A stretch of 64,000 nucleotides of DNA from CAVXGU01 sp963761615 (GTDB lineage Bacteria > Acidobacteriota > Vicinamibacteria > Vicinamibacterales > CAVVIG01), in contig CAVXGU010000003.1 in the NCBI GenBank assembly GCA_963761615.1, forward strand, positions 2,542,001-2,606,000, read 5' to 3'. The position numbers were made by a program, and so were the translations under genes. This document shows, in pieces, positions 45,268 through 53,701 of the stretch. The notes below the pieces were generated by a model, which was given only the letters and a program-made list of their open reading frames with translations, was not told where the DNA came from and did no database searches. Position 1 is the first letter of the stretch, and each line of letters opens with the position of its first letter.

Positions 45268-46302
45268 ATGCCCCCGGAAACGGCCGATCGATCGCGTCGT
45301 GTGCTTGCCGCGCTGGTGCGCGAGTACATCGCCTCGGGTGAACCCGTCGCGTCGTCCCTGCTGGTGACGGCCGCCGGCCTGGGCGTCTCGTCGGCGACGG
45401 TCCGCAACATCCTGGCCCGCCTCGAGTCGGAGGGGTTCGTCCAGCAGCCGCACACCTCGGCCGGGCGGATTCCGACCGACCGCGGGTACCGCTTCTACGT
45501 GGACCTCCTGCTCGAGTCGAAGAAGCCACGGCGGGCGAACGGCGCGGCCGTGGAGGCGCGGCTCCGGCGCGAGGGCGGCAGCATCGAGTCGCTGCTCCCC
45601 CACGTCTCGCAGCTCATCTCGCAGGCCTCGCACGGGATCGGCTTCGCGAGCCGGCCGACGCTCGAAGCCGCCGTGTTCGAGCGCATCGAGTTCGTCCCGA
45701 TCAGCCGGACCCGCGTGCTGGTGGTGATCGTGGCGCGCGGCGGCCAGGTCGTGCAGAAGGTCATCGACATCGGCGAGGCCCTGAGCGCCGACGACCTCCG
45801 GCAGTCGGCCAACTACCTGAACGCCGAGTTCTCCGGCATGCCGCTCGGCCGGGCGCGCGAGGCCGTCCTGGAGCGCATGCAGGCCGAGCGTCTGCTCTAC
45901 GACGCACTGCTGGCGCGCGCCATGCGGCTCGCCTCGAGCAGCCTCGCCGTGTTGGGTCTCGACGAGCTGTACATCGGCGGCACGGCGGCGCTGCTCGGCG
46001 AGAGCCATCACCTGAACCTCGAGACGCTGCGCGCGCTCGTCGAGATGATCGAGGAGAAGCAGCGGCTGATGCGGCTGCTGAACGAGTACATCGACGGCCC
46101 CGGTCTCACGATCGTGATCGGCGCCGAGCACCCCGACCCCAACCTGCGCCCGTTCAGCCTCGTCGCGTCGACGTATGACGATGGCAGCGGGTACGGAACG
46201 ATCGGGGTGATCGGTCCGACGCGGATGCGGTATTCGCGGGCGATCGCGATCGTCGACGGCGCGGCGCAGGCCATCACGCGCGTGCTGCGCGGACCCAACT
46301 GA
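45268..46302 (+). CDS. hrcA: Heat-inducible transcription repressor HrcA
   Basis: 344 aa. Winged-helix N-terminus (RVLAALVREYIASGEPVASS, VSSATVRNILARLESEGFVQ), then QPHTSAGRIPTDRGYRFYVD, the HrcA hallmark. A GAF-like domain and ending VIGPTRMRYSRAIAIVDGA follow. It binds CIRCE; its activity depends on GroEL in known systems. First gene of hrcA-grpE-dnaJ(-prmA). Confidence 0.96.
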   Translation: MPPETADRSRRVLAALVREYIASGEPVASSLLVTAAGLGVSSATVRNILARLESEGFVQQPHTSAGRIPTDRGYRFYVDLLLESKKPRRANGAAVEARLRREGGSIESLLPHVSQLISQASHGIGFASRPTLEAAVFERIEFVPISRTRVLVVIVARGGQVVQKVIDIGEALSADDLRQSANYLNAEFSGMPLGRAREAVLERMQAERLLYDALLARAMRLASSSLAVLGLDELYIGGTAALLGESHHLNLETLRALVEMIEEKQRLMRLLNEYIDGPGLTIVIGAEHPDPNLRPFSLVASTYDDGSGYGTIGVIGPTRMRYSRAIAIVDGAAQAITRVLRGPN

Positions 46303-46334
46303 GCGGCAGGGCACGCGACCCGGGACACCATCTC

Positions 46335-46862
46335 ATGACAGACGACATCCGCCACGACCCGGCCGAGCCCGAGGCGCCCGCCACGCCAGCGCCCGAGGCG
46401 GCCGCCGACCGCGACGCCGAGACCGCCGCCCTGCGCCGGGAGCGGGACGACTACTACGATCGCTGGCTCCGCAAGAGCGCCGAGTTCGACAACTACCGCC
46501 GGCGCGTCGAGCGCGAGCGGCGCGAGCAGGCCGACCAGGCCGTCATCGATCTCCTGCTCGACCTGCTGCCGGTCGTGGACGACTTCGACCGGGCGCTGGC
46601 CGTGGAGGCCGGCGACCAGGCCGACGCGTACCGCAAGGGCGTCGAGCTCATTCACGGCAAGCTCCACGACCTGCTCAAGAAATACGGCGTCCAGCCGATG
46701 GAGGCGCTCGGCGCCGACTTCGACCCGAACCTCCACCAGGCCGTGCTGCACGAACCGAGCGCCGATCACCGCGACGGCGAGGTAACGGGCGAGCTGCGGC
46801 GTGGCTACACGATCAACGGACGGCTCCTCCGGCCGGCGCTCGTGAAGGTGGCCAAGGCGTGA
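46335..46862 (+). CDS. grpE: Nucleotide exchange factor GrpE
   Basis: 175 aa co-chaperone of DnaK. An acidic/Ala-rich N-tail is followed by a long coiled coil (AALRRERDDYYDRWLRKSAE) with FDNYRRRVERERRE and LLPVVDDFDRAL, then the beta domain GADFDPNLHQAVLHEPSADH and ELRRGYTINGRLLRPALVKV. The stop overlaps the dnaJ start by 4 nt. Confidence 0.96.
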   Translation: MTDDIRHDPAEPEAPATPAPEAAADRDAETAALRRERDDYYDRWLRKSAEFDNYRRRVERERREQADQAVIDLLLDLLPVVDDFDRALAVEAGDQADAYRKGVELIHGKLHDLLKKYGVQPMEALGADFDPNLHQAVLHEPSADHRDGEVTGELRRGYTINGRLLRPALVKVAKA

Positions 46863-48007
46863 GCCGGCGGGACTACTACGCGGTCCTCGGCGTCTCGCGG
46901 ACCGCGACCGACACCGAGATCAAGAGCGCATACCGCAAGCTCGCGATGAAGCACCACCCGGATCGCAACCCGGGGAACGCCGACGCGGAAGAGCGCTTCA
47001 AGGAAGCCGCCGAGGCGTACGCCGTCCTCGCCGACACCGACAAGCGCGCCCGCTACGACCGCTTCGGCCACGCCGGCGTGTCGAGCGGCCCGGGCGGCAG
47101 CCCCGGCTTCGATCCGTCCGTGTTCAGCGAGTTCGGCGACTTCGCCGACGTGCTCGGCTCGATGTTCGGGTTCGGCGACCTGTTCGGCGGCGGCCGCCGC
47201 CGCGGCGGGCCCCAGCGTGGCGCCGACCTGCGCTACGACCTCGAGATCACCTTCCTCGAGGCCGCGCAGGGCGCCGAGACGACCATCCAGATCCCGCGCC
47301 ACGAGACCTGCGACACGTGCCGGGGCACCGGCGCCGAACCGGGCACGTCGCCCGTCGCCTGTCCGCAGTGCCGCGGCCAGGGGCAGCTCCGCTTCCAGCA
47401 GGGCTTCTTCACGATGGCTCGCACCTGCCCGCAGTGCCGCGGCACCGGCAAGATCGTCACCAAGCCGTGCCACGATTGCCACGGCCAGGGCGTCCTCGCC
47501 CGCGACCGGAAGATCACGGTGAAGATCCCGGCCGGGATCGCCAGCGGCCAGCAGCTCCGCCTGCAGAGCGAAGGCGAGGCCGGCTCCCTCGGGGGCCCGC
47601 CCGGCCATCTCTTCGTCGTGATCCACGTGCGCGATCACGAGTTCTTCCAGCGCGAGGGCCGCGACCTCCACTGCCACATCGACGTCAACTTCACCACGCT
47701 CGCGCTCGGCGGCGAGATCCGCGTGCCGACGCTCGACGGCGACGAGGCCGTCAAGGTGCCCGAGGGGACGCAGTCGGGGACGACGATCCGCGTGCGCCGC
47801 AAGGGCCTCACCGATGTCGGCGGCGGCGATCGCGGCGACCTGTTCGTCACGCTCCAGGCCGTCACGCCGAAGAAGCTCACGCGCGAGCAGCGCAAGCTCC
47901 TCGACCAGCTCGCCGCGGTGCTGCCGCCCGACACCTTCACGCCCAAGGCGCCCGAGGAGCACGAAGAGAAGAACATCTTCGAGCGCGTCAAGGGAATGTT
48001 TGGATAG
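46859..48007 (+). CDS. dnaJ: Chaperone DnaJ
   Basis: 382 aa. J domain with YAVLGVSRTATDTEIKSAYR and the HPD motif in MKHHPDRNPGN. A Gly/Phe-rich linker follows (MFGFGDLFGGGRRRGG), then four zinc-finger repeats (CDTCRGTG, CPQCRGQG, CPQCRGTG, CHDCHGQG) and the substrate-binding C-terminal domains. GTG start overlapping grpE. dnaK is not in this window. Confidence 0.97.
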   Translation: MSRRDYYAVLGVSRTATDTEIKSAYRKLAMKHHPDRNPGNADAEERFKEAAEAYAVLADTDKRARYDRFGHAGVSSGPGGSPGFDPSVFSEFGDFADVLGSMFGFGDLFGGGRRRGGPQRGADLRYDLEITFLEAAQGAETTIQIPRHETCDTCRGTGAEPGTSPVACPQCRGQGQLRFQQGFFTMARTCPQCRGTGKIVTKPCHDCHGQGVLARDRKITVKIPAGIASGQQLRLQSEGEAGSLGGPPGHLFVVIHVRDHEFFQREGRDLHCHIDVNFTTLALGGEIRVPTLDGDEAVKVPEGTQSGTTIRVRRKGLTDVGGGDRGDLFVTLQAVTPKKLTREQRKLLDQLAAVLPPDTFTPKAPEEHEEKNIFERVKGMFG

Positions 48008-48836
48008 CGAGCGCGTCTGGCCGGCCGTCGAAGCGACGGGCGGCTCCACCGAGCTGATGCTGGCGGCCGTCGACGACTTTTCGCCCACGGCCGCCGAAGA
48101 CGTCGACGGCGGAGCGCGGATCTACTTCCGCTCGCCCGCGAGCCGTGACGCCGCGCGGGCGGCGCTCGTCGCCGGCGGCTTCACCGCCACGTCCCTGGAG
48201 ATCCCCGACGGGAACTGGGCCGCCCGCTGCCAGGCCGACCTCGAACCCGTGACGGTCGGCCGGATCACCGTCACGCCCCACGGCACGACACCGGGCACCG
48301 CCGGCCAGCGTCCACCATCCGCCGGCCACTGCACGATCGCCATTCCCCCGTCCATCGCTTTCGGCACGGGCCACCACGCGAGCACCCGCCTCTGCCTCGC
48401 CGCGCTCCAGACGCTGGCCCTTGCCGGTGCGCGCGTGCTGGACGTGGGCACCGGCAGCGGCGTGCTCGCGATCGCGGCTTCGCGACTGGGGGCCACATCG
48501 GTCCTGGGGATCGACCACGACCCGGACGCGATCGACGCAGCGACGGCCAATCTGGCGCTGAACGGCGGCGCCGCCGGGGTCTCGTTCCGCGTCGCGGACC
48601 TCGCCGCCGGCCCGCCCGCCTGGCCGGCCGACATCGTCGTGGCGAATCTGACGGGCGCGCTCATCGTCCGCGAGGCCCGCGCCCTCGCGGCTGCGGCGCG
48701 CCCGGGCGGGCGCATCGTCCTGAGCGGCGTCCTCGAGCGTGAGCGCGACGACGTGGCCGCGGCGTTTCCCGGCGCCCGCGTGGCCTGGCAGGCGCACGAG
48801 GACGAATGGGTCGGCCTCCTCGTCGAGCTGCCGTGA
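48000..48836 (+). CDS. prmA: Ribosomal protein L11 methyltransferase PrmA
   Basis: 278 aa from TTG 48000, which overlaps the dnaJ stop. N-terminal L11-binding domain (WPAVEATGGSTELMLAAVDD), then IPPSIAFGTGHHASTRLCLA, the SAM site VLDVGTGSGVLAIAASRLGA, IDHDPDAIDAATANLALNG, and the catalytic-type VVANLTGALI (NLL-like). Trimethylates ribosomal protein L11. The TTG is chosen because the family motif VWPAVE begins directly after it. Confidence 0.92.
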   Translation: MDSERVWPAVEATGGSTELMLAAVDDFSPTAAEDVDGGARIYFRSPASRDAARAALVAGGFTATSLEIPDGNWAARCQADLEPVTVGRITVTPHGTTPGTAGQRPPSAGHCTIAIPPSIAFGTGHHASTRLCLAALQTLALAGARVLDVGTGSGVLAIAASRLGATSVLGIDHDPDAIDAATANLALNGGAAGVSFRVADLAAGPPAWPADIVVANLTGALIVREARALAAAARPGGRIVLSGVLERERDDVAAAFPGARVAWQAHEDEWVGLLVELP

Positions 48837-48902
48837 AAAGTCTGTGACAGGACGGGCCGACGGCCCGGCGCGCGGCGGCTGCGTCACACTACGGAGAGCG
48901 CC

Positions 48903-50675
48903 ATGCGCACGCGCACGCTGACCGCAGTCCTCGCCGTCCTTCTCTCGGCTGCCGTGTCCGGCCGGGCCCAGCGGCCCGGCGCGCAGCAGCCGGCGCGCGA
49001 CACGCCCGCCCAGACCCAGGAGAGCCAGAGCGCCCCGCCGCCGACCGCACGCATCACGGGGCGGGTGGTCGCCACCGACGGCGGGAGGCCCGTGCAGCGC
49101 GCGCGGGTGCAGGTGCGGGCCGCCGAGCTCCCGGGCGGCCGCGCGATGCTCACCGACGAGTCGGGCGTCTTCGACTTCACGGGACTGCCCGCCGGGCGGT
49201 ACACCGTGACGGTGTCGAAGACCGGCTACATCTCGCTCGAGTACGGCCAGCGACGTCCGCTGCAGCCCGGCATGCCGCTCGAGGTGGGCGACGGCCAGCA
49301 GTTGCGGAACGTGGACTTCTCCCTGCCGAAGGGCGGCGTCATTGCCGGGCGCCTCGTGGACGAAGTCGGCGAGCCGGTCGTGGGCGCATCCGTGCGCGTG
49401 ATGCGCTACCGCTACGTGCAGGGCGACAAGCAACTCGTGCCGGCAGGGGCCGCCGAGACCGACGACCGCGGCGAGTACCGCGTGTGGGGCCTCGACCCCG
49501 GCGACTACTACGTCAACGCCGTCACGCGTCCGCTGCTCCCCGGCTTCGGCGGTCCCGGCGGACGCGGCGGGCGGGGCGGTCGCGGCGGAGGCCCGGGCGC
49601 CGACGCCGCCGGCCAGAACGACGAGAGCTACGCGCCGACCTACTACCCCGGCGTCGCGTCGCCGAACGACGCCCTGGCGCTGACGCTCGGCGTGAGCGAG
49701 GAGAAGGACGGCGTCAACTTCGGCCTGCTGCTGGTCCACACCGCGGACCTCTCGGGGCACGTCATGAATCCGGGCGGCGTGGCGACGACCAGCGGCTTCA
49801 TCAGCCTGCGACCGGAGGGCACGAGCGGCGGCGGCGGACGTGGGGGGCGCGGCGGGTTTGGCGAGAGCTACGGCAGCCGCATCAACTGGGACGGGGCGTT
49901 CGCGATCCGGAACGTGCCGCCGGGGCGGTACGTCCTCGACGCCTCGAGCGACGACACCGGCGTCCAGGCGTACGCGATGCAGCCGGTGACGGTATCCGGC
50001 ATCGACGTCCCGGACATGATGGTCCTGCTCCAGCCTGGCGCGACGATCACCGGCACCATCAAGTTCGACGCCGCGGCGCCTTCCTCCGACGGACCCAACG
50101 CGCGCAACGTGCGCATCACCGCGATCGCCGCCGACAGCAACGAGCCCACGGTCCGCCTGAACTCGCGGGTGGATCAGAACAGCAACTTCGACCTGGACGG
50201 CGTCCCTGCGGGTCCGCACTTCATCCGCGACGCAGGCGGCCTCCGCGGCTGGGCGCTCGAACAGGTGCTCGTCGACGGACACGACGTCACCGACACGCCC
50301 GTCGACCTCCGCAGCGGACAGAACCTCACCGGCGTCACCGTCGTCTTCACGGATCGGCTGACCTCGGTCACGGGCGCAGTGACCGATCAGAGCGGCCAGC
50401 CGGTCACGGACTTCACGATCCTGGCCTTCCCGGCCGACTCCACGCTGTGGCGCGCGCAATCGCGGCAAATCATGACCGCGCGGCCGGACCAGACGGGGAA
50501 ATACCAGCTCCAGGGCCTGCCGCCGGGGGACTACTACCTGACCACGGTGGATCCGACCGAGCCTGGCGAGTGGTTCGAACCCGACTTCCTGCAGGCCCAC
50601 GTCGCGGCCGCCGCACAGCTGACGCTGAATGCCGGCGACACGGTGGTGCGGGATTTTCAGATCACGGTCAAGTAG
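48903..50675 (+). CDS. Secreted protein with carboxypeptidase-regulatory-like repeats and Gly-rich loops
   Basis: 590 aa with a signal peptide (MRTRTLTAVLAVLLSAAVSG, RAQ cleavage region). Several ~80-residue beta-sandwich modules follow, of the CarboxypepD_reg-like/SpaA-like kind: RITGRVVATDGGRPVQRARV, VIAGRLVDEVGEPVVGASVR, TSVTGAVTDQSGQPVTDFTI, each ending in a PxGxYxL-type strand (LPAGRYTVTVSKTGY, LPPGDYYLTTVDPTE). Two Gly/Arg-rich loops (GGRGGRGGRGGGPG; SGGGGRGGRGGFGE) interrupt the modules. Probably an exported or outer-surface adhesion or binding protein; no catalytic site is seen. Such proteins are abundant in Vicinamibacteria-type Acidobacteria. Confidence 0.75.
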   Translation: MRTRTLTAVLAVLLSAAVSGRAQRPGAQQPARDTPAQTQESQSAPPPTARITGRVVATDGGRPVQRARVQVRAAELPGGRAMLTDESGVFDFTGLPAGRYTVTVSKTGYISLEYGQRRPLQPGMPLEVGDGQQLRNVDFSLPKGGVIAGRLVDEVGEPVVGASVRVMRYRYVQGDKQLVPAGAAETDDRGEYRVWGLDPGDYYVNAVTRPLLPGFGGPGGRGGRGGRGGGPGADAAGQNDESYAPTYYPGVASPNDALALTLGVSEEKDGVNFGLLLVHTADLSGHVMNPGGVATTSGFISLRPEGTSGGGGRGGRGGFGESYGSRINWDGAFAIRNVPPGRYVLDASSDDTGVQAYAMQPVTVSGIDVPDMMVLLQPGATITGTIKFDAAAPSSDGPNARNVRITAIAADSNEPTVRLNSRVDQNSNFDLDGVPAGPHFIRDAGGLRGWALEQVLVDGHDVTDTPVDLRSGQNLTGVTVVFTDRLTSVTGAVTDQSGQPVTDFTILAFPADSTLWRAQSRQIMTARPDQTGKYQLQGLPPGDYYLTTVDPTEPGEWFEPDFLQAHVAAAAQLTLNAGDTVVRDFQITVK

Positions 50676-50700
50676 GCGTCGGGCGCCAGGCGTCGGGCCT

Positions 50701-50718
50701 CGGCTCCGCCGGGAGCCG
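50701..50718. terminator. Hairpin between convergent genes
   Basis: CGGCTCC-GCCG-GGAGCCG, 7-bp perfect arms, between the stop of the secreted protein gene and the stop of rsmE. No T-run on either strand, so intrinsic termination is uncertain. Position fits a bidirectional terminator. Confidence 0.4.
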
Positions 50719-50727
50719 GGCGAGAGC

Positions 50728-51471
50728 CTAGCGGGCGCCCCAGAGGAACTGGATCACGCCGAGCGCGACGAGGGCCGCTCGATCCGCGCGGAGTGTGATC
50801 TGGCCGAGCGTCAGGAGGCGGATGCCGGCGGCGCGTGCGGCCGCGAGCTCGTCGCCGGTCCACCCTCCCTCGGGGCCCGCCAGCACGGCGACGCCGGGGA
50901 GCGGCACTGCCTCGTCCTTCAGCGCCTCGAGCGGCTCGGCGCCGCCCGGCGCGGACGGCTCGACCAGCATCGCGGTGAGCGGCGGGCGCGGCTCCTCGAG
51001 CCAGGTCTCGAAGCTGAGAGGCGATTCGACGACCGGCAGCGTCGCGCGGCCGCACTGCTTGACCGACGCCACGGCGACGCGCGTCCAGCGATCCGCGCGG
51101 CCCTGTCGCAACAGCGCGGCGACCGTGACCTCGCTTCGTGCCGTCACGAGGGGCTGTACGGCCGCCACGCCCAGCATCGTCGCGTCGCGGACGACATCGT
51201 CCATCTTGTCGCCCTTGAGGACGGCCTGCACGAGCGTGACGGCGATCGGCAGCTCCGCCGCCGGCGCCCGGCGCTCGAGGAGCTGCACGCGCGCTCCCGG
51301 GGCGGTGCCGCCGGCGACGCGCCCGAGGAACTCCACGCCGCGCCCGTCGAACACGCCCACCAGATCGCCCGGACCGAGACGAAGCACCCGCTTGAGATGA
51401 TCCGCCTCGTCGCGCGGCAGCGTCACGAAGTCGTTCCCCGGATCGAGATCGGGGGCGAAAAAGCGGTGCAC
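50728..51471 (-). CDS. rsmE: 16S rRNA (uracil1498-N3)-methyltransferase RsmE
   Basis: 247 aa SPOUT-class enzyme. HRFFAPDLDPGNDFVTLPRD, EADHLKRVLRLGPGDLVGVF, then VTLVQAVLKGDKMDDVVRDA, the T/S-x-R-segment, and the knotted SAM site VAVLAGPEGGWTGDELAAAR with LLTLGQITLRADRAALVALG. Complete. Transcribed away from the downstream kinase gene. Confidence 0.93.
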   Translation of the reverse strand: MHRFFAPDLDPGNDFVTLPRDEADHLKRVLRLGPGDLVGVFDGRGVEFLGRVAGGTAPGARVQLLERRAPAAELPIAVTLVQAVLKGDKMDDVVRDATMLGVAAVQPLVTARSEVTVAALLRQGRADRWTRVAVASVKQCGRATLPVVESPLSFETWLEEPRPPLTAMLVEPSAPGGAEPLEALKDEAVPLPGVAVLAGPEGGWTGDELAAARAAGIRLLTLGQITLRADRAALVALGVIQFLWGAR

Positions 51472-51568
51472 GGTGAAAGGATTATAGGCACGGGCGCGGG
51501 GCTCCGGGGTGCCACGCGCGCCCGGCTGCGGCGCCCCGGGCGCCTGGTACCTGGCGCGCGCGTCTTGC

Positions 51569-51582
51569 TATACTCCGCGCAG
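51569..51582 (+). promoter_or_regulatory. Promoter of Ser/Thr kinase gene, probably leaderless
   Basis: TATACT (51569-51574) ends 8 nt before ATG 51583. No Shine-Dalgarno is present in the gap. Confidence 0.5.
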
Positions 51583-52572
51583 ATGTTCTTCCGCGGCCAG
51601 ATCATCGGCAAGTACAAGATCCTCTCGACGATCGGCAGCGGCGGCTTCGGCACGGTATACCTGGCCGAAGACACCTGGATCACGAAGAAGGTCGCGCTCA
51701 AGGTTCCGCACAAGCAGGAGGTCGACTTCGGTCAGCTCCTGCGCGAGCCGCGGCTGCTCGCCTCGCTCGGCCATCCGAACATCGTCTCGATCCTGACGGC
51801 GGAGAAGCAGGAGGGCGTGTTCTTCATCGTGATGGAGTACGTCTCCGGCGAGACGCTCGAGCACGTGATCACGCGCGAGGGCGCGCTGGACCTGCCCGTC
51901 GCACTCGACTACGCGTGCCAGATCTGCAACGCGGTCGACCACGCGCACGGCCAGAACGTCCTGCACCGGGACCTGCGGCCCTCGAACGTGCTGGTGACCG
52001 AACACGGGCTGTGCAAGGTGGCCGACTTCGGCACGTCGCGCGTGCTGGAGGTCGCGGCGCACGGCACGACCGTGATCGGCAGCCCGCCCTACATGGCGCC
52101 GGAGCAGTTCCAGGGCAAGGCGGTGTTCGCGTCCGACGTGTACTCGCTCGGCGTGACCATGTACCAGATGCTCACCGGCGAGCTGCCCTACGACGCCCCC
52201 ACGCCGGCCGACTTCGACCGGCTCCTCCGCGGCGAGCTGGTGACCCCGCCGCGGGTGCGCAATCCCAAGGTGCCGCGCGCGATCAGCGACATCGTGATGA
52301 AGGCGATGGCGCCGGAGATCACCGACCGCTACCAGCGCGCCGGCGAGGTGATGGAGGACGTGCTCGCGGCACGCGGTCGCGGGCGCACGCCGGTGCGCCC
52401 GGTCCTGGCCGAGTCGTCGCCGGCCTTCGACGCGCCGGCCGCCGCACTGCACGATATCCAGAGCCGCCTGCGCGCCCGCGAGTCGCCGCCGCCGCGCTTC
52501 TGCTGGCACTGCCGCAAGCCTCTCCACGCGCGATCGGACCGCTGTCCGTTCTGCGGCGAGCTCCAGAACTAG
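51583..52572 (+). CDS. Ser/Thr protein kinase with C-terminal zinc ribbon
   Basis: 329 aa from ATG 51583. Complete Hanks-type kinase: IGSGGFGTVYLAED (glycine loop), KVALKVPHK (Lys), catalytic loop NVLHRDLRPSNVL, KVADFGTSR, GSPPYMAPEQF and SDVYSLGVTMYQML. The catalytic Asp residues are intact, in contrast to the pseudokinase at 40464-42524. After a ~40-residue linker the protein ends in a four-Cys zinc ribbon (CWHCRKPLHARSDRCPFCGE). No TM helix, so it is cytosolic. The ribbon may anchor it to a partner or nucleic acid. Confidence 0.9.
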   Translation: MFFRGQIIGKYKILSTIGSGGFGTVYLAEDTWITKKVALKVPHKQEVDFGQLLREPRLLASLGHPNIVSILTAEKQEGVFFIVMEYVSGETLEHVITREGALDLPVALDYACQICNAVDHAHGQNVLHRDLRPSNVLVTEHGLCKVADFGTSRVLEVAAHGTTVIGSPPYMAPEQFQGKAVFASDVYSLGVTMYQMLTGELPYDAPTPADFDRLLRGELVTPPRVRNPKVPRAISDIVMKAMAPEITDRYQRAGEVMEDVLAARGRGRTPVRPVLAESSPAFDAPAAALHDIQSRLRARESPPPRFCWHCRKPLHARSDRCPFCGELQN

Positions 52573-52669
52573 CGCTCGCGCGGCGCCGGGGAGCCGGCCG
52601 TCGGTTCCCCGCCCGCCTTGCGTCGTCCATTACTTTCTGGACTAATATCATTTAGGAGGTTTATCGCCC

Positions 52670-53647
52670 ATGGCTTTCGCGGGGACCGGGAAGATCTGGA
52701 TGAACGGCACGCTCGTGCCGTGGAAGGACGCGACGATTCACATCGCCTCGCACGTCATCCACTACGCGAGCGGCGTGTTCGAGGGCGCGCGCTGCTACGA
52801 GACGCCGAAGGGCTCGGCCTGCTTCCGGCTGGACGACCACATGCGGCGGCTCCAGCACTCGGCCAAGATCTATCGCATGGAGTACCCGCTCGATCTCGCC
52901 GGGTGGCGCGAGGCCGTCCTGGGCACCATCCGCGCCAACGCCTTCAAGGCCTGCTACATCCGGCCGCTCGTCTACCGCGGGTACCAGGAGCTCGGCGTGC
53001 TCCCGACCACGTGTCCGGTGGACGCCGCCATCATCCTGTGGGAGTGGGGCGCCTACCTCGGCAAGGAGGCGCTCGAGCAGGGCGTCGACGTGACGATCAG
53101 CTCCTGGACGCGCATGGCGCCCAACACGCTGCCGGCCATGGCGAAGGGGGCGGCGAACTACGCCAACAGCGCCCTGAGCAAGATGGAAGCCCACCTGGAC
53201 GGCTACGCGGAAGGCATCGCGCTCGACGTTCACGGCCAGGTGAGCGAGGGCAGCGGGCAGAACGTGTTCATCGTCCGCGACGGGACGATCTACACCCCGC
53301 CGCTCGCCTCCTCGATCCTCGCGGGCATCACGCGCGACTCGGTGATCACCCTGGCGCGCGACCTCGGATTCACCGTGGTCGAGACCGCGATCCCGCGCGA
53401 GGCGCTCTACATCGCCGACGAGATGTTCGTCGTGGGCACGGCCACCGAGGTGACCCCCGTGCGCACGGTGGACCGCATCGCCATCGGGAGCGGAAGCCGG
53501 GGCCCGGTGACCGAGCGGCTGCAGCGGGCGTTCTTCGACGTCATCAGCGGCGCCGCACCCGACACGCACGGCTGGCTGACCTTCGTCTATCCCGAGGAGG
53601 CCGGCCTCCGGCAGCCCGCTAAAGCTGCCGCCGCCAGCGGCCGATAA
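52670..53647 (+). CDS. ilvE: Branched-chain amino acid aminotransferase
   Basis: 325 aa class IV PLP enzyme making Val, Leu and Ile from their 2-oxo acids. KIWMNGTLVPWKDATIHIAS, GVFEGARCYETPKG, RPLVYRGYQELGV, the PLP lysine in LPAMAKGAANYANSALSK near residue 160, VSEGSGQNVFIVRDG and ILAGITRDSVI are all typical. A strong AGGAGG (52654-52659) 10 nt before the ATG supports the start; a TAATAT -10-like box is at ~52643. Confidence 0.93.
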   Translation: MAFAGTGKIWMNGTLVPWKDATIHIASHVIHYASGVFEGARCYETPKGSACFRLDDHMRRLQHSAKIYRMEYPLDLAGWREAVLGTIRANAFKACYIRPLVYRGYQELGVLPTTCPVDAAIILWEWGAYLGKEALEQGVDVTISSWTRMAPNTLPAMAKGAANYANSALSKMEAHLDGYAEGIALDVHGQVSEGSGQNVFIVRDGTIYTPPLASSILAGITRDSVITLARDLGFTVVETAIPREALYIADEMFVVGTATEVTPVRTVDRIAIGSGSRGPVTERLQRAFFDVISGAAPDTHGWLTFVYPEEAGLRQPAKAAAASGR

Positions 53648-53701
53648 ACGAGTCGCGACCCGTGCCGGCCCGCTCGCCGCCGGCACGGGGTCGGCGACCA
53701 C

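Noticed and set aside
50629..51582. In-frame extension upstream of the Ser/Thr kinase start
   Set aside because: It is antisense to rsmE; the kinase fold begins at ATG 51583 and a -10 box lies just upstream.
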